From the NCBI GenBank assembly GCA_964578535.1, contig CAZODI010000009.1, positions 1-64,000 on the forward strand: a stretch of DNA of 64,000 nucleotides, in the 5' to 3' direction. A program made the position numbers and the translations under genes. Numbering within the stretch: position 1 is the stretch's first letter; each line of letters opens with the position of its first letter. A model generated the notes under the pieces. The model searched no databases. It worked only from the letters and a program-made list of their open reading frames with translations, and was not told where the DNA came from. This document shows, piece by piece, positions 50,238-58,115 of the stretch. The DNA is from PHBD01 sp964578535 (GTDB taxonomy: Bacteria > Desulfobacterota > Syntrophia > Syntrophales > PHBD01).

Positions 50238-52901
50238 ATGACGAACGGGGAAACGAAATCCACCCTCTACCTGGTGGACGGAAGCAACTACCTGTTCCGG
50301 GCCTTCTACGCCATCCGCGACCTCTCCAATTCCAAGGGGTTTCCCACCAACGCACTGTACGGCTTCACGAACATGCTCCTGAAGCTCATCCGGGAGAATG
50401 ACGTGAAGTACATCGCCGTGGCCTTCGACGTCAAAGGCCCGACCTTCCGGCACAAGGCCTTCGACGGCTACAAGGCCACACGCCGCGCCGTTCCGGAGGC
50501 GCTTCTGCCGCAGATTCCCTTCGTGAAGGAGATCGTGCGCGGGTTTTCCATTCCCGTCCTGGAACAGGAGGGGATCGAGGCGGACGACATCCTGGGCACC
50601 CTGGCGCGGCGCCATGCGTCGTCGGGCATGAACGTCGTCCTGGTCTCCGGCGACAAGGACCTGATGCAGCTCGTGACGGACAGCGTGACCCTCGTGGACA
50701 CGATGAACGACAAGACCTACGACCGCAAGGCCGTCCGGGAGCGCTTCGGAGTGGAGCCGGAGCAGGTGCCGGAGATCCTGGGCCTGATGGGGGACGCCTC
50801 GGACAACATCCCTGGGGTTCCCGGCATCGGCCAGAAGGGCGCCCAGCGGCTCATCGAGGAGTTCGGATCCGTCGAGGGTGTTCTCGGGAACCTGGGAAAG
50901 GTGCACAACGCCCGGGCGAAGGCCGCCCTGGCGGAGTACGCCGATCAGGCCCGCCTGAGCCGCGACCTGGCGGTCATCCGCACCGACGCCGACGTGCCCT
51001 TCGACCTGGAGGCCGCCCGCTGGAGCGGACCGAATGCGGAGATCCTCAAGGACCTGTTCCGGGAATTCGAGTTCTCGTCGCTTCTCCAGCAGCTGAAATT
51101 CAGGGAGCATTCCATGGAGGGGGAGTACCGGCTCGTCTGGACGGAAGAGGAGATGAAGGCCCTCGTGGACCGCCTGTCGCGGTTGGACTCCTTCACCGTC
51201 GGCGTGCTCGTGGACGGCGACGATCCCATGAAGGCGGACCTGGTTGGGATCACGATCTCCGCCGCGCCCGGGGACGTGCGCTACCTGCCCCTGTCGCCGG
51301 ACGGGGGAACCGAGAAGGTCCTCGGCATCCTGGCGCCCCTCCTGGCGGACGGGAAGAAGGCCAAGAACGGCCACGACCTGAAGGAGGCGCTGATCCTGCT
51401 GGCCAGCCGCGAAGTCCGGATGACGGGCCTCGGCTGCGACACGATGATCGCCTCTTACCTCCTGAATCCGGCGCGGCCGTCCGCGGACCTGCCGGAGGTC
51501 GTCGCGGAGCACCTGGACCGCCATGTCCCGGCCGCCCGGGAAGTGGTGGGCAGCGGCGCCAAGGCCGTTCCCTTCCGCTATCTGCCCGAGGAGGCCCGCC
51601 TGTCCTACGCCTGCCGGCGGACCGATGGCGTGGCGGGCCTGGTGCCGGTCCTCCTGGAAAAGATCCGGGAAGGCGGCCTCGGCGATCTCTTCCACCAGGT
51701 GGAAATGCCCCTGGTGGAGGTTCTGGCGGCGATCGAGCGGAAGGGCGTCCTCGTTGACACGGAACTTCTGAAGGAGATCTCCCGGGAGATGGGCGGGCTC
51801 CTGGCGACTTCGGAGGAACGGATTCACAACCTGGCCGGGGAGCGGTTCAACATCAATTCGCCCAAGCAGCTCCAGCAGATCCTCTTCGAGAAGCTGAAGC
51901 TGCCGAAGGGCCGCAAGACGAAGGAGGGATATTCCACCGACGTCGACGTCCTGACGAACCTGGCGGCCCAGCACGAGCTGCCGGCGATGATCCTGTCGCA
52001 CCGAAGCCTGGCAAAACTCAAGTCGACCTACGTGGACGCCCTGCCCCTGCTGGTGAACCCGAAAACGGGGCGCATCCACACATCCTTCAACCAGACCGTC
52101 ACGGCGACGGGGCGCCTCTCCAGCAGCAACCCGAACCTGCAGAACATCCCCATCCGCACCCCCGAGGGGCGGCGCATCCGGCAGGCCTTCACGGCGCCGG
52201 CGGGAATGGAGATCGTCTCCGCCGACTATTCCCAGATCGAGCTCCGGGTCCTGGCCCACCTCTCCGGGGATCCGGCCCTGGTGGAGGCCTTCGCCTCCGA
52301 GGAGGACATCCACACCCGCACCGCCTCGGACGTTTTCGGCGTCTTCCCGGGCATGGTGACGCCGGACATGCGCCGCCAGGCCAAGGTGATCAACTTCGGG
52401 GTCCTCTACGGCATGAGTGCCTTCGGCCTGGCCAAGGAGCTCGGGATCACCCAGAAGCAGGCCCAGGCATACATTGACGGCTATTTCCAGCGCTACCGGG
52501 GAGTCCGGGTGTTCCTCGACGGCGTTCTCGAAGAGGCCCGCCGGCAGGGATATGTGACGACCCTTCTCAACCGCCGCCGCTACCTCCCGGAGATCAACAG
52601 TCCCAACGTGGCGGTCCGCCAGTTCGCCGAGCGGACGGCCATCAACACGCCCATCCAGGGAAGCGCCGCCGACCTCATCAAGGTGGCCATGGTGAACATC
52701 CACCGCCTCCTGGAGAGGAAGAGGCTCCGGTCCGCCATGATCCTCCAGGTCCACGACGAGCTGGTCCTGGAGGTGCCATCGGAGGAGAAGGAGGAGGTTG
52801 TGGCCCTGGTCAAGCGGGAGATGGAGGAGGTCGTCTCGCTCCAGGTTCCCCTGCAGGTCGACATCGGCTCCGGACGGAACTGGGCCGAGGCCCACGCATA
52901 G
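50238..52901 (+). CDS. polA: DNA polymerase I
   Basis: The 887-residue enzyme has three domains. The 5'-3' exonuclease (about 1-290) has LYLVDGSNYLFRAFYAI, VSGDKDLMQLV and GLMGDASDNIPGVPGIG. The polymerase domain (about 480-887) has TATGRLSSSNPNLQNIP, SADYSQIELRVLAHLSGD, RRQAKVINFGVLYGMSAFGL and the catalytic VHDELVLE. In the middle 3'-5' domain the first DxE pair is not recognisable (GVLVDGDDPMKADLVG), so proofreading is probably absent. It fills gaps in replication and repair. Confidence 0.95.
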   Translation: MTNGETKSTLYLVDGSNYLFRAFYAIRDLSNSKGFPTNALYGFTNMLLKLIRENDVKYIAVAFDVKGPTFRHKAFDGYKATRRAVPEALLPQIPFVKEIVRGFSIPVLEQEGIEADDILGTLARRHASSGMNVVLVSGDKDLMQLVTDSVTLVDTMNDKTYDRKAVRERFGVEPEQVPEILGLMGDASDNIPGVPGIGQKGAQRLIEEFGSVEGVLGNLGKVHNARAKAALAEYADQARLSRDLAVIRTDADVPFDLEAARWSGPNAEILKDLFREFEFSSLLQQLKFREHSMEGEYRLVWTEEEMKALVDRLSRLDSFTVGVLVDGDDPMKADLVGITISAAPGDVRYLPLSPDGGTEKVLGILAPLLADGKKAKNGHDLKEALILLASREVRMTGLGCDTMIASYLLNPARPSADLPEVVAEHLDRHVPAAREVVGSGAKAVPFRYLPEEARLSYACRRTDGVAGLVPVLLEKIREGGLGDLFHQVEMPLVEVLAAIERKGVLVDTELLKEISREMGGLLATSEERIHNLAGERFNINSPKQLQQILFEKLKLPKGRKTKEGYSTDVDVLTNLAAQHELPAMILSHRSLAKLKSTYVDALPLLVNPKTGRIHTSFNQTVTATGRLSSSNPNLQNIPIRTPEGRRIRQAFTAPAGMEIVSADYSQIELRVLAHLSGDPALVEAFASEEDIHTRTASDVFGVFPGMVTPDMRRQAKVINFGVLYGMSAFGLAKELGITQKQAQAYIDGYFQRYRGVRVFLDGVLEEARRQGYVTTLLNRRRYLPEINSPNVAVRQFAERTAINTPIQGSAADLIKVAMVNIHRLLERKRLRSAMILQVHDELVLEVPSEEKEEVVALVKREMEEVVSLQVPLQVDIGSGRNWAEAHA

Positions 52902-53048
52902 GCGCCGGGCCTTCCCGGCCGCATCGGACACTCGGAAGGAAATCCCGCCAGAAAATTCAACAGGGAATGAAAGAAGCCGGCCGCCCGCCGGATGAGGCGG
53001 AAGATCGCCCCGCGCCCGCGGCGGGCAACCCGCCCGGAGACGGATCCG

Positions 53049-53768
53049 TTACCGGGGATGGCCGACGGGAATGAGGTAGAGCGGTTCCTGCCCTGCCGGC
53101 AACCCGAGGACCTGCCGGACCTGGTCGTCATGGAACGCCCCGATCGGCACCGAGCCGAGACCCAGGGAAACGGCCTGGAGCATCAGGTTCTGGGCCACAT
53201 GTCCCGTCTCGATCTTGATGTAGCGCTCGCTTCGGGTTCCATACTTCCGGGCCGTGCGCTCCTGGACCCCCGCGATGACGAAGACCGCGGCGGCCTCCCG
53301 GACGGGTCCCTGGCCGAGGGCGGCTCCGCCCAGGAGGCCCCGGAGATCCAAGGCGGACATCCGCTCGAGCTCGTGGCCCCGGGAGCGGTAACGGAACAGA
53401 CCCTCGGGGAGAGCCACGTACATCTCCAGGGGATAGAGGGCTCCCGCCGACGGAGCCGTCCGGGCGCCCCAGGAGCGGGTCGTGCCCTGGGCGGCCCACA
53501 GGAGCTGCGATATCTGGGCCGCCGTCAACGGTTGCGCCGAAAAGTCCCGCACGGAGGACCTCTTCTGCAGGGCCTCCTCCACCGAAACGGTGCCGCGAAC
53601 GGCTGGCTTGGGCAGCCGGACGGTTCCTTCCCCCGGGAAAATCTTCATGGTCTTCACCCCCCTGGCGGCTTCGGCGGGGTTCGCCTGCGACAGGCCCGCA
53701 AGCAGGACAACCGCAACCAAGGCGATGCGCCGCAGGCTGCCTTTCCGGCCTGCACGATACTTCGTCAT
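53049..53768 (-). CDS. Exported SagB-type nitroreductase family protein
   Basis: The 239-residue protein has a signal peptide (about 1-34, RRIALVAVVLLAGLSQANPAEA). The nitroreductase fold has EEALQKRSSVRDFSAQPL, SQLLWAAQG, TAPSAGALYPLEMYV and GLGSVPIGAF for FMN binding. SagB proteins oxidise azolines in microcin-like peptide maturation, but no SagC/SagD gene is present, and the signal peptide is unusual for a cytoplasmic flavin enzyme. The start overlaps the amidohydrolase stop (ATGA). Confidence 0.85.
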   Translation of the reverse strand: MTKYRAGRKGSLRRIALVAVVLLAGLSQANPAEAARGVKTMKIFPGEGTVRLPKPAVRGTVSVEEALQKRSSVRDFSAQPLTAAQISQLLWAAQGTTRSWGARTAPSAGALYPLEMYVALPEGLFRYRSRGHELERMSALDLRGLLGGAALGQGPVREAAAVFVIAGVQERTARKYGTRSERYIKIETGHVAQNLMLQAVSLGLGSVPIGAFHDDQVRQVLGLPAGQEPLYLIPVGHPR

Positions 53769-54511
53769 GCCTCGACCCTCATCAGCCGCAGGATGTTCTT
53801 CGAGACGATCTTTTCAAAATCCTCCGCCGGCAGCCCCAGCCGCTCGATCTTGTTGAGCTCGTGGCTGGGCGTCCCGAAGGGAAAATCACTGCCGAAGAGG
53901 AGCCGGTCCGGCCCGTAGCGGTCCAGGAAGGCCGTGATCTCGTGCCGGGATGCCAGGGCGGTGTCGGCGTACACCGCTGCGTCCTCCCAGATCCCTTCCC
54001 GGAAGAGGGACGTGAATCCCCCGTTGAGCATGCCCATGTGGGGGATGATGACGACGGTCCTTCCGGCCACCCGGTTCAGGAAATACAGCGTGTTTTCGAA
54101 GGATTCCTCCAGGACAACGGGCAGCTCGAGGCGGAAGACCTCCTGCAGGAACTCGCCGCAGCGCGTGTCGCCGTAGCGATAGACCGGCTCGTACTCGTGG
54201 CGGTGCCACTTGATTCCCCGATAGCCCTTTGCCAGTTCCTCCCGGCGGAAGTCGTTCCAGACGAAATAATAGGCAAAGAAATCCTCGTGCTGCTCCTGGA
54301 CATCCAGCAGATAGCGGTTCGCCCGCTGGCGGCAGTCGACCCAGGCCTGGCTGTCCTCGAAGTGGTAGTCATAGCGGTCGTACACGTCCTCCACCGGGGC
54401 GAAAACGCAGGCCCCGGCGATGTCCCCGTCGTCCAGTTCGCTCCGGATGAGAGAGTAGGGCTGCTGGACGTTCTGAACGCCGCAGTGCATGTGGGAATCG
54501 ATGATTTTCAC
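53765..54511 (-). CDS. Amidohydrolase (TIM-barrel metal-dependent hydrolase)
   Basis: The 248-residue protein has metal ligands in KIIDSHMHCGVQ (HxH), GIKWHRHEYEP, IIPHMGMLNGGF and GSDFPFG, the pattern of the amidohydrolase 2 family that hydrolyses or decarboxylates ring carboxylates and amides. The GTG start at 54511 has GGAGG 8 nt upstream. It is coupled to the SagB-type gene. The substrate is unknown. Confidence 0.85.
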   Translation of the reverse strand: MKIIDSHMHCGVQNVQQPYSLIRSELDDGDIAGACVFAPVEDVYDRYDYHFEDSQAWVDCRQRANRYLLDVQEQHEDFFAYYFVWNDFRREELAKGYRGIKWHRHEYEPVYRYGDTRCGEFLQEVFRLELPVVLEESFENTLYFLNRVAGRTVVIIPHMGMLNGGFTSLFREGIWEDAAVYADTALASRHEITAFLDRYGPDRLLFGSDFPFGTPSHELNKIERLGLPAEDFEKIVSKNILRLMRVEA

Positions 54512-54547
54512 GGGGGATTCCTCCTGGGCGGAAGCCACGATTTATTT

Positions 54548-54576
54548 TTGCCTCCCCGGGAGGAATATGCTATAGG
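54548..54576 (+). promoter_or_regulatory. Promoter of the tRNA-Arg gene
   Basis: TTGCCT (54548-54553), 17-nt spacer, TATAGG (54571-54576), 45 nt before the tRNA. It lies in the intergenic region divergent from the amidohydrolase gene. Confidence 0.5.
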
Positions 54577-54620
54577 CACCTCCTCTTTCGGTCAACCGCT
54601 ATTCACACGGCCCGCACCGT

Positions 54621-54697
54621 GCGCCCATAGCTCAGCTGGATAGAGCGTCGGACTACGAATCCGAAGGCCCTTGGTTCGAATCCAAGTGGGCGTACCA
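54621..54697 (+). tRNA. tRNA-Arg (anticodon ACG)
   Basis: The 77-nt gene has acceptor GCGCCCA/TGGGCGT (with one G-T pair at position 1:72), a D-arm, anticodon stem TCGGA/TCCGA around CTACGAA, T-arm with GTTCGAATC and an encoded CCA end. The ACG anticodon becomes inosine-containing and reads CGN-type arginine codons. It is followed by a terminator. The AT-rich DNA that begins right after it is discussed under the 54745 entry. Confidence 0.95.
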
Positions 54698-54708
54698 TGA
54701 ATAATCAA

Positions 54709-54743
54709 GGGGTTGCAGATAGAAAGCTGCGACCCCTTTCTTT
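54709..54743 (+). terminator. Terminator of the tRNA-Arg gene
   Basis: GGGGTTGCAG (54709-54718) pairs with CTGCGACCCC (54727-54736), with one T-G pair, followed by TTTCTTT. Confidence 0.8.
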
Positions 54744-55041
54744 CGTTTGTTTTTCTTTTTCCGTCCGATCTCCACTTCAAGCGTCATGACGATCGAATCA
54801 TTGTTCTGATAGCCAATAGCAATTACCCACGTTGCAACATAGACAAAGGATGCTAATGAACAGATCTTGGATGCAGCGATACTTGAAGAAAAAATCGAAG
54901 AGTGTATTAAAGAAACATCATGAAGATTTGAACGCAATCATATTGTCCTCTAAAGTACTTTGGGGAGATAAGTCGCAGGAACAGTACTTTAAATCTCTCT
55001 GCTAATTTATTAAAAAATATATCTAAAGGTATATTGACTAT

Positions 55042-55173
55042 TGGGACATTATAGGCAAAATGCCTTCAGGTCTGTTCCGGGTGTTCTTCTTATTCCCAAT
55101 ATGCGTTTTCAAACACCGGAGCCAGATTTAGAAAGCCCGGCCATGAAGGGAACATGGCTGGGCTCTCGTTTTT
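55042..55173 (+). ncRNA. Candidate small RNA with own promoter and terminator
   Basis: A TATATT -10 element (55030-55035) with a weak -35 (TTATTA, 17 nt upstream) predicts transcription from about 55042. Three hairpins follow: AGGCA/TGCCT (55053-55065); a 9-bp stem TCCGG-GTGTT with AACACCGGA (55076-55120), extended by TCTG/CAGA (55071-55126); and a 12-bp terminator ending in GTTTTTC. No ORF explains the region. The family was not recognised. Confidence 0.45.
55134..55173 (+). terminator. Strong rho-independent terminator in the AT-rich region
   Basis: AGCCCGGCCATG (55134-55145) and CATGGCTGGGCT (55153-55164) form a 12-bp stem with one G-T pair and a 7-nt loop, followed by CTCGTTTTT. No protein-coding gene ends before it, which supports a non-coding transcript. 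Confidence 0.85.
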
Positions 55174-55444
55174 CTACAGCTTTGTTTGCGCATAAGCCTT
55201 CTATCTGTTAATTCTTTCCTCTCATTTGACAATAAGCAGATACTCCAAATCTGTCGCCGATTCCATTAAGCTATCCATAGTATTCAGGCAATGACACTTG
55301 ATTAAGCGATCATTTTTTATATTATTGTCGTGCGATTTGTGCGCACAGGTTATTGAATAATCGTTACAGCTGGTTTTATTGTAATCGCGTTCCATTGTCC
55401 GGTATTATACAAAGCGTCTGTCGCTACATCTGTGATTGCCGCTC

Positions 55445-56317
55445 TTATCCCCGCGGTTTCAGCCCCAGGATCTGCCGGGCCTCGTCCGGACTGGCGACCT
55501 CGCGGTCCAAGGAGTCCGCGACCTTCTTCGCCCAGGCCACCTGCTCCCAGCTCCCCTTGGCCATCTCGCCGCCCGGTACCCGCACGCTGTCTTCAAGACC
55601 GACCCGCATGTGGCCGCCATCCAGGCACGAGAGGCTGATGGCCGGGAACTGGAGATTGCCCACCCCGCATGCACTCCAGGTGTGCCCCTCGGGTAGCAGA
55701 CTCTTCAAGTGGCAGTACCCCAGCGGCGAGAACTGCATTCCGCCCGTGACCCCGAAGACGAACTGCCAGTGCATGGGTTCGATAAACACATCTCCCTGTT
55801 TGCGGAGGAGAAGAGCGTTGTATATCCCGCCCGGATCGTAGGCCTCCAACTCCGGCTTCACCCCCGCGGCGACCATCCGCCTTGCGAAATCCTCAATGGT
55901 TTTGAAGGTGTTATCGAAGATGAACTCAAACATGAATTTGCCGGTCTTGCGGTCGGCGAAGCCGAAGTTCATGGTGTTGGTGTTCAGCGACGCCATCTCG
56001 GGTTTCAACGCCTCGATCGGGGTGATGCGCTGCTCCGCGGTCAGTCCGACGGAGATGGCCGAGGACATGTTGATGATGATTTCCGGTACGCGAGCGCGGA
56101 TGGCCTCGATGGTGGGGCGGATTATGTCGATATCCGCAGTGGGCATGCCGTTTCCCGGGTCCTTGGCGTGGATGTGAACGATGGAGCAGCCTTCCTTCCA
56201 GCAGCGCCAGGACTCCTCCGCGAACTCCTCCGGTGTGTAGGGGGTCGACGGGTTGTTGGCTTTGCTCGTAGGACCTCCCGCCAGGGCCGCTGTTATAATG
56301 ACCTTGTTCCGTGCCAT
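55445..56317 (-). CDS. Beta-keto acid cleavage enzyme (BKACE family, DUF849)
   Basis: The 290-residue protein is a zinc-dependent BKACE: KVIITAALAGGPTSK, SIVHIHAKDP (zinc His pair), EIIINMSSA, FGVTGGMQFSP, GHMRVGLEDSVRV and a C-terminal QILGLKPRG. The founding member converts 3-keto-5-aminohexanoate plus acetyl-CoA in lysine fermentation; relatives use other beta-keto acids. No lysine pathway genes are adjacent, so the substrate is open. The ATG has AAGGAGAAT upstream, and a terminator-like hairpin lies in its 5' region. Confidence 0.9.
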   Translation of the reverse strand: MARNKVIITAALAGGPTSKANNPSTPYTPEEFAEESWRCWKEGCSIVHIHAKDPGNGMPTADIDIIRPTIEAIRARVPEIIINMSSAISVGLTAEQRITPIEALKPEMASLNTNTMNFGFADRKTGKFMFEFIFDNTFKTIEDFARRMVAAGVKPELEAYDPGGIYNALLLRKQGDVFIEPMHWQFVFGVTGGMQFSPLGYCHLKSLLPEGHTWSACGVGNLQFPAISLSCLDGGHMRVGLEDSVRVPGGEMAKGSWEQVAWAKKVADSLDREVASPDEARQILGLKPRG

Positions 56318-56342
56318 GGTATTCTCCTTCCTTTTTCAAATC

Positions 56343-56373
56343 AAAAACCCCGCTCTCTTCCGAGGTACGGGGT
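56343..56373 (-). terminator. Terminator-like hairpin in the 5' region of the BKACE gene
   Basis: On the minus strand ACCCCG and CGGGGT (6 bp) are followed by TTTTT. It lies 26-56 nt upstream of the BKACE start codon, so it is either an attenuator for that gene or a relic terminator of an upstream unit. Confidence 0.5.
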
Positions 56374-56489
56374 GTTGAATGGCTCCTCCCATATTTCCCC
56401 CTGGCAGGGTTAAATGGGTTTAAGATCGGTTAACGTCGGTCATATATGTTTCCGGGTACCATAATTCCCAAGCGCAATCCACCTCGGAA

Positions 56490-57284
56490 ATGAGCATGGG
56501 CAGTCAAGGCGTGAGGGTGCTGCCCGGGTATTTCCGCAAGGCCGCCGCGGGAAAGAAGCCGGAGAAGACGCTGATCATGGTCGGCGGCGGCGAGACGTTT
56601 GCCGAGGATCTCTATTTCTACATTGCCTCCCAGGCCCATTAACGCGGCTGGAACTTCATGACCGTCGATCTGCCGGGGCAGGGTCTCCTTCCCCTGGAGG
56701 GGAAAGTCTTCCGGCCGGATATGTATGTGCCCATGAAGGCCGTGGTCGACTATGCCATCAGCCGCCCCGACGTGGACCCCAAACGGCTGGCCGCTTACGG
56801 GTACAGCGGTGGCGGCGGGTTCGTGCCCCAGGCCGCCATGCATGATCCCCGGATCCGGGCCGTCGCCATGAATTCCGCCGTCGTGGATGCCTATCCGCTC
56901 TTCTCTACGATGCCGGTCGTTCTCGCCGATCAGAAGGAGATCGATTCCTGGACCACCTTTCATGGAAACATCGTCAAGGTCATCAACTGGAGCTGGGGCG
57001 TGCCGATGGACAAACCGTCGGCGCTTGCCGCGGCCAACAGGGGCTTTATCTTCGACCCCGCCCGGGTGACCGTTCCGGCCCTGATCATTGTCGGCGAAGG
57101 AGAGTACAAGAGCGCGGAGGTACAGCGTCAGCAGAAGATCTGTATGGACAACTTCCCCAATCCGCTGAAAAAGATGGTCATCACCCCATCCGACGAGGGT
57201 GCGACGAACCACTGCATCATGGAGAACCGCAGCATTGTCGGACTGGTGCTCTTCGACTGGCTGGACGAAATATTCAGACAATAG
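56490..57284 (+). pseudogene. Alpha/beta hydrolase, broken by an in-frame TAA and N-terminally truncated
   Basis: A single frame encodes an alpha/beta hydrolase of the FrsA/acyl-peptidase-like type. The first part (56490-56639, MSMGSQGVRVLPGYFRKAAA...IASQAH) is followed directly by TAA (56640-56642), then RGWNF and the rest: nucleophile motif YGYSGGGGF, PALIIVGEGEYKSAE, and a C-terminal ATNHCIMENR with the likely catalytic His. The usual N-terminal about 150 residues are missing and neither ATG (56490 or 56658) has a ribosome binding site. A base change at the TAA is the simplest cause; a sequencing error is possible. Confidence 0.75.
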
Positions 57285-57432
57285 GAGCGGCGGGGTAGAA
57301 GACTACCTGGGACCGCTTTGAAAAAAACGATATATGGCTTGATCGGGAGTTTCAAATCTGTTTTTTTAGCTGAAAAGATTTGGGAGTTGGTGTTGCTGCA
57401 TAAATTCAATTTCTTGAAATGAGGAGGATCTT

Positions 57433-57843
57433 ATGAAGAAGAAAACCGTCAGTTTTATTGTCTGCTGCCTGTTTCTTTCCATTTTGTTCGTTTCGTTGGC
57501 AGCGGCGGAATGCCAGCCCGGCGACAAGGCTCAGGTCCTGTGGAAGGGCAAATGGTATCCTGCAATGGTGAAAGAAGCCAAGGGTACACAGTGCTTTGTC
57601 CACTACGACGGCTACAGCAGCTCATGGGATGAGTGGGTCGGTCCCGACCGGATCAAGCTTGCGGGGCAGGCGGCTCCGGCAGCGGATTTCAATGAAGGGG
57701 ATGCCGTTCGGGTGTTGTGGAAGGGCAAGTGGTATGACGCGCATGTTCTGAAAACAAAGGGCCATCAGTATTTCATCCATTACGACGGTTACAATAATTC
57801 CTGGGATGAATGGGTGGGACCGAAAAGGATCAAAGCCAAGTAG
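57433..57843 (+). CDS. Secreted protein with two Tudor-knot (chromo-barrel) domains
   Basis: The 136-residue protein has a cleavable signal peptide (about 1-25, ending LAAAE) and two tandem repeats of about 45 residues: QVLWKGKWYPAMVKEAKG...FVHYDGYSSSWDEWV and VRVLWKGKWYDAHVLKTKG...FIHYDGYNNSWDEWV. The motif YxGYxxSWDEWVGPxRI is that of Tudor-knot/MRG chromo barrels, which in eukaryotes bind nucleic acid or methylated histones. The repeats are about 60% identical, indicating recent duplication. GGAGG lies upstream of the ATG. The extracytoplasmic role is unknown. Confidence 0.85.
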   Translation: MKKKTVSFIVCCLFLSILFVSLAAAECQPGDKAQVLWKGKWYPAMVKEAKGTQCFVHYDGYSSSWDEWVGPDRIKLAGQAAPAADFNEGDAVRVLWKGKWYDAHVLKTKGHQYFIHYDGYNNSWDEWVGPKRIKAK

Positions 57844-57930
57844 TTTCCGTTGGGAGACTCCGGACGCCGAACCGTCCGGTTTCCAGATCGGACCGCTTGC
57901 CTTTCCGGAAGCGGGCGAAATCGTGTTTTC

Positions 57931-57978
57931 TAGCAATCCGTTGCCATCGGATGGAAACGGTGTCAACGGATTGTGCTA
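57931..57978. repeat. Imperfect inverted repeat between the Tudor-knot and metacaspase genes
   Basis: TAGCAATCCGTTG (57931-57943) and CAACGGATTGTGCTA (57964-57978) form a 13-bp stem with a 2-nt bulge and a 20-nt loop. No T-tract follows on either strand, so it is not an obvious terminator; it may be an mRNA structure or a relic of an insertion end. Confidence 0.6.
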
Positions 57979-58115
57979 ACTTTTACATGTTTATTTTCAT
58001 TGACGTTTTTTGGCTGATAAATTGTAATCGGCGAAAAACCGGGCGGACATCCCGATCCGGGTATGGTATAGGGAAACAAGCGTCAGGTTGTCTATCCCCG
58101 ATCCATAAACTGGTC

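Larger units (their letters stand above)
54745..55444. other. AT-rich intergenic region downstream of tRNA-Arg
   Basis: About 700 bp with roughly 32-38% GC on the lines counted, against a clearly GC-rich surrounding. No convincing gene is present: only short ORFs (about 50 codons near 54850-55005) without ribosome binding sites, and a minus-strand ORF that reads through the tRNA and is an artefact. It contains a candidate small RNA with a strong terminator (55042-55173) and a small palindrome TGTGCGCACA (55338-55347). Its composition and tRNA-side location suggest a decayed insertion or an imported segment. Confidence 0.6.

Noticed and set aside
54653..54937. Minus-strand ORF of 94 codons ending in LDSNQGPSDS
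   Set aside because: Its C-terminus is the antisense of the tRNA-Arg, a known annotation artefact; no ribosome binding site or conserved domain.
54850..55005. About 52-codon plus-strand ORF in the AT-rich region
   Set aside because: No ribosome binding site, low-complexity Lys-rich product and no domain; likely random in AT-rich DNA.
55338..55347. 10-bp palindrome TGTGCGCACA
   Set aside because: Too short to be distinguished from chance; no second copy or adjacent regulator.
56640..56642. In-frame TAA as a recoding signal
   Set aside because: Selenocysteine and pyrrolysine use TGA and TAG; the surrounding gene is also N-terminally truncated, pointing to decay.
56430..57281. 283-codon minus-strand ORF opposite the alpha/beta hydrolase
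   Set aside because: It mirrors the hydrolase pseudogene, whose GYSGGGGF and other motifs are on the plus strand.
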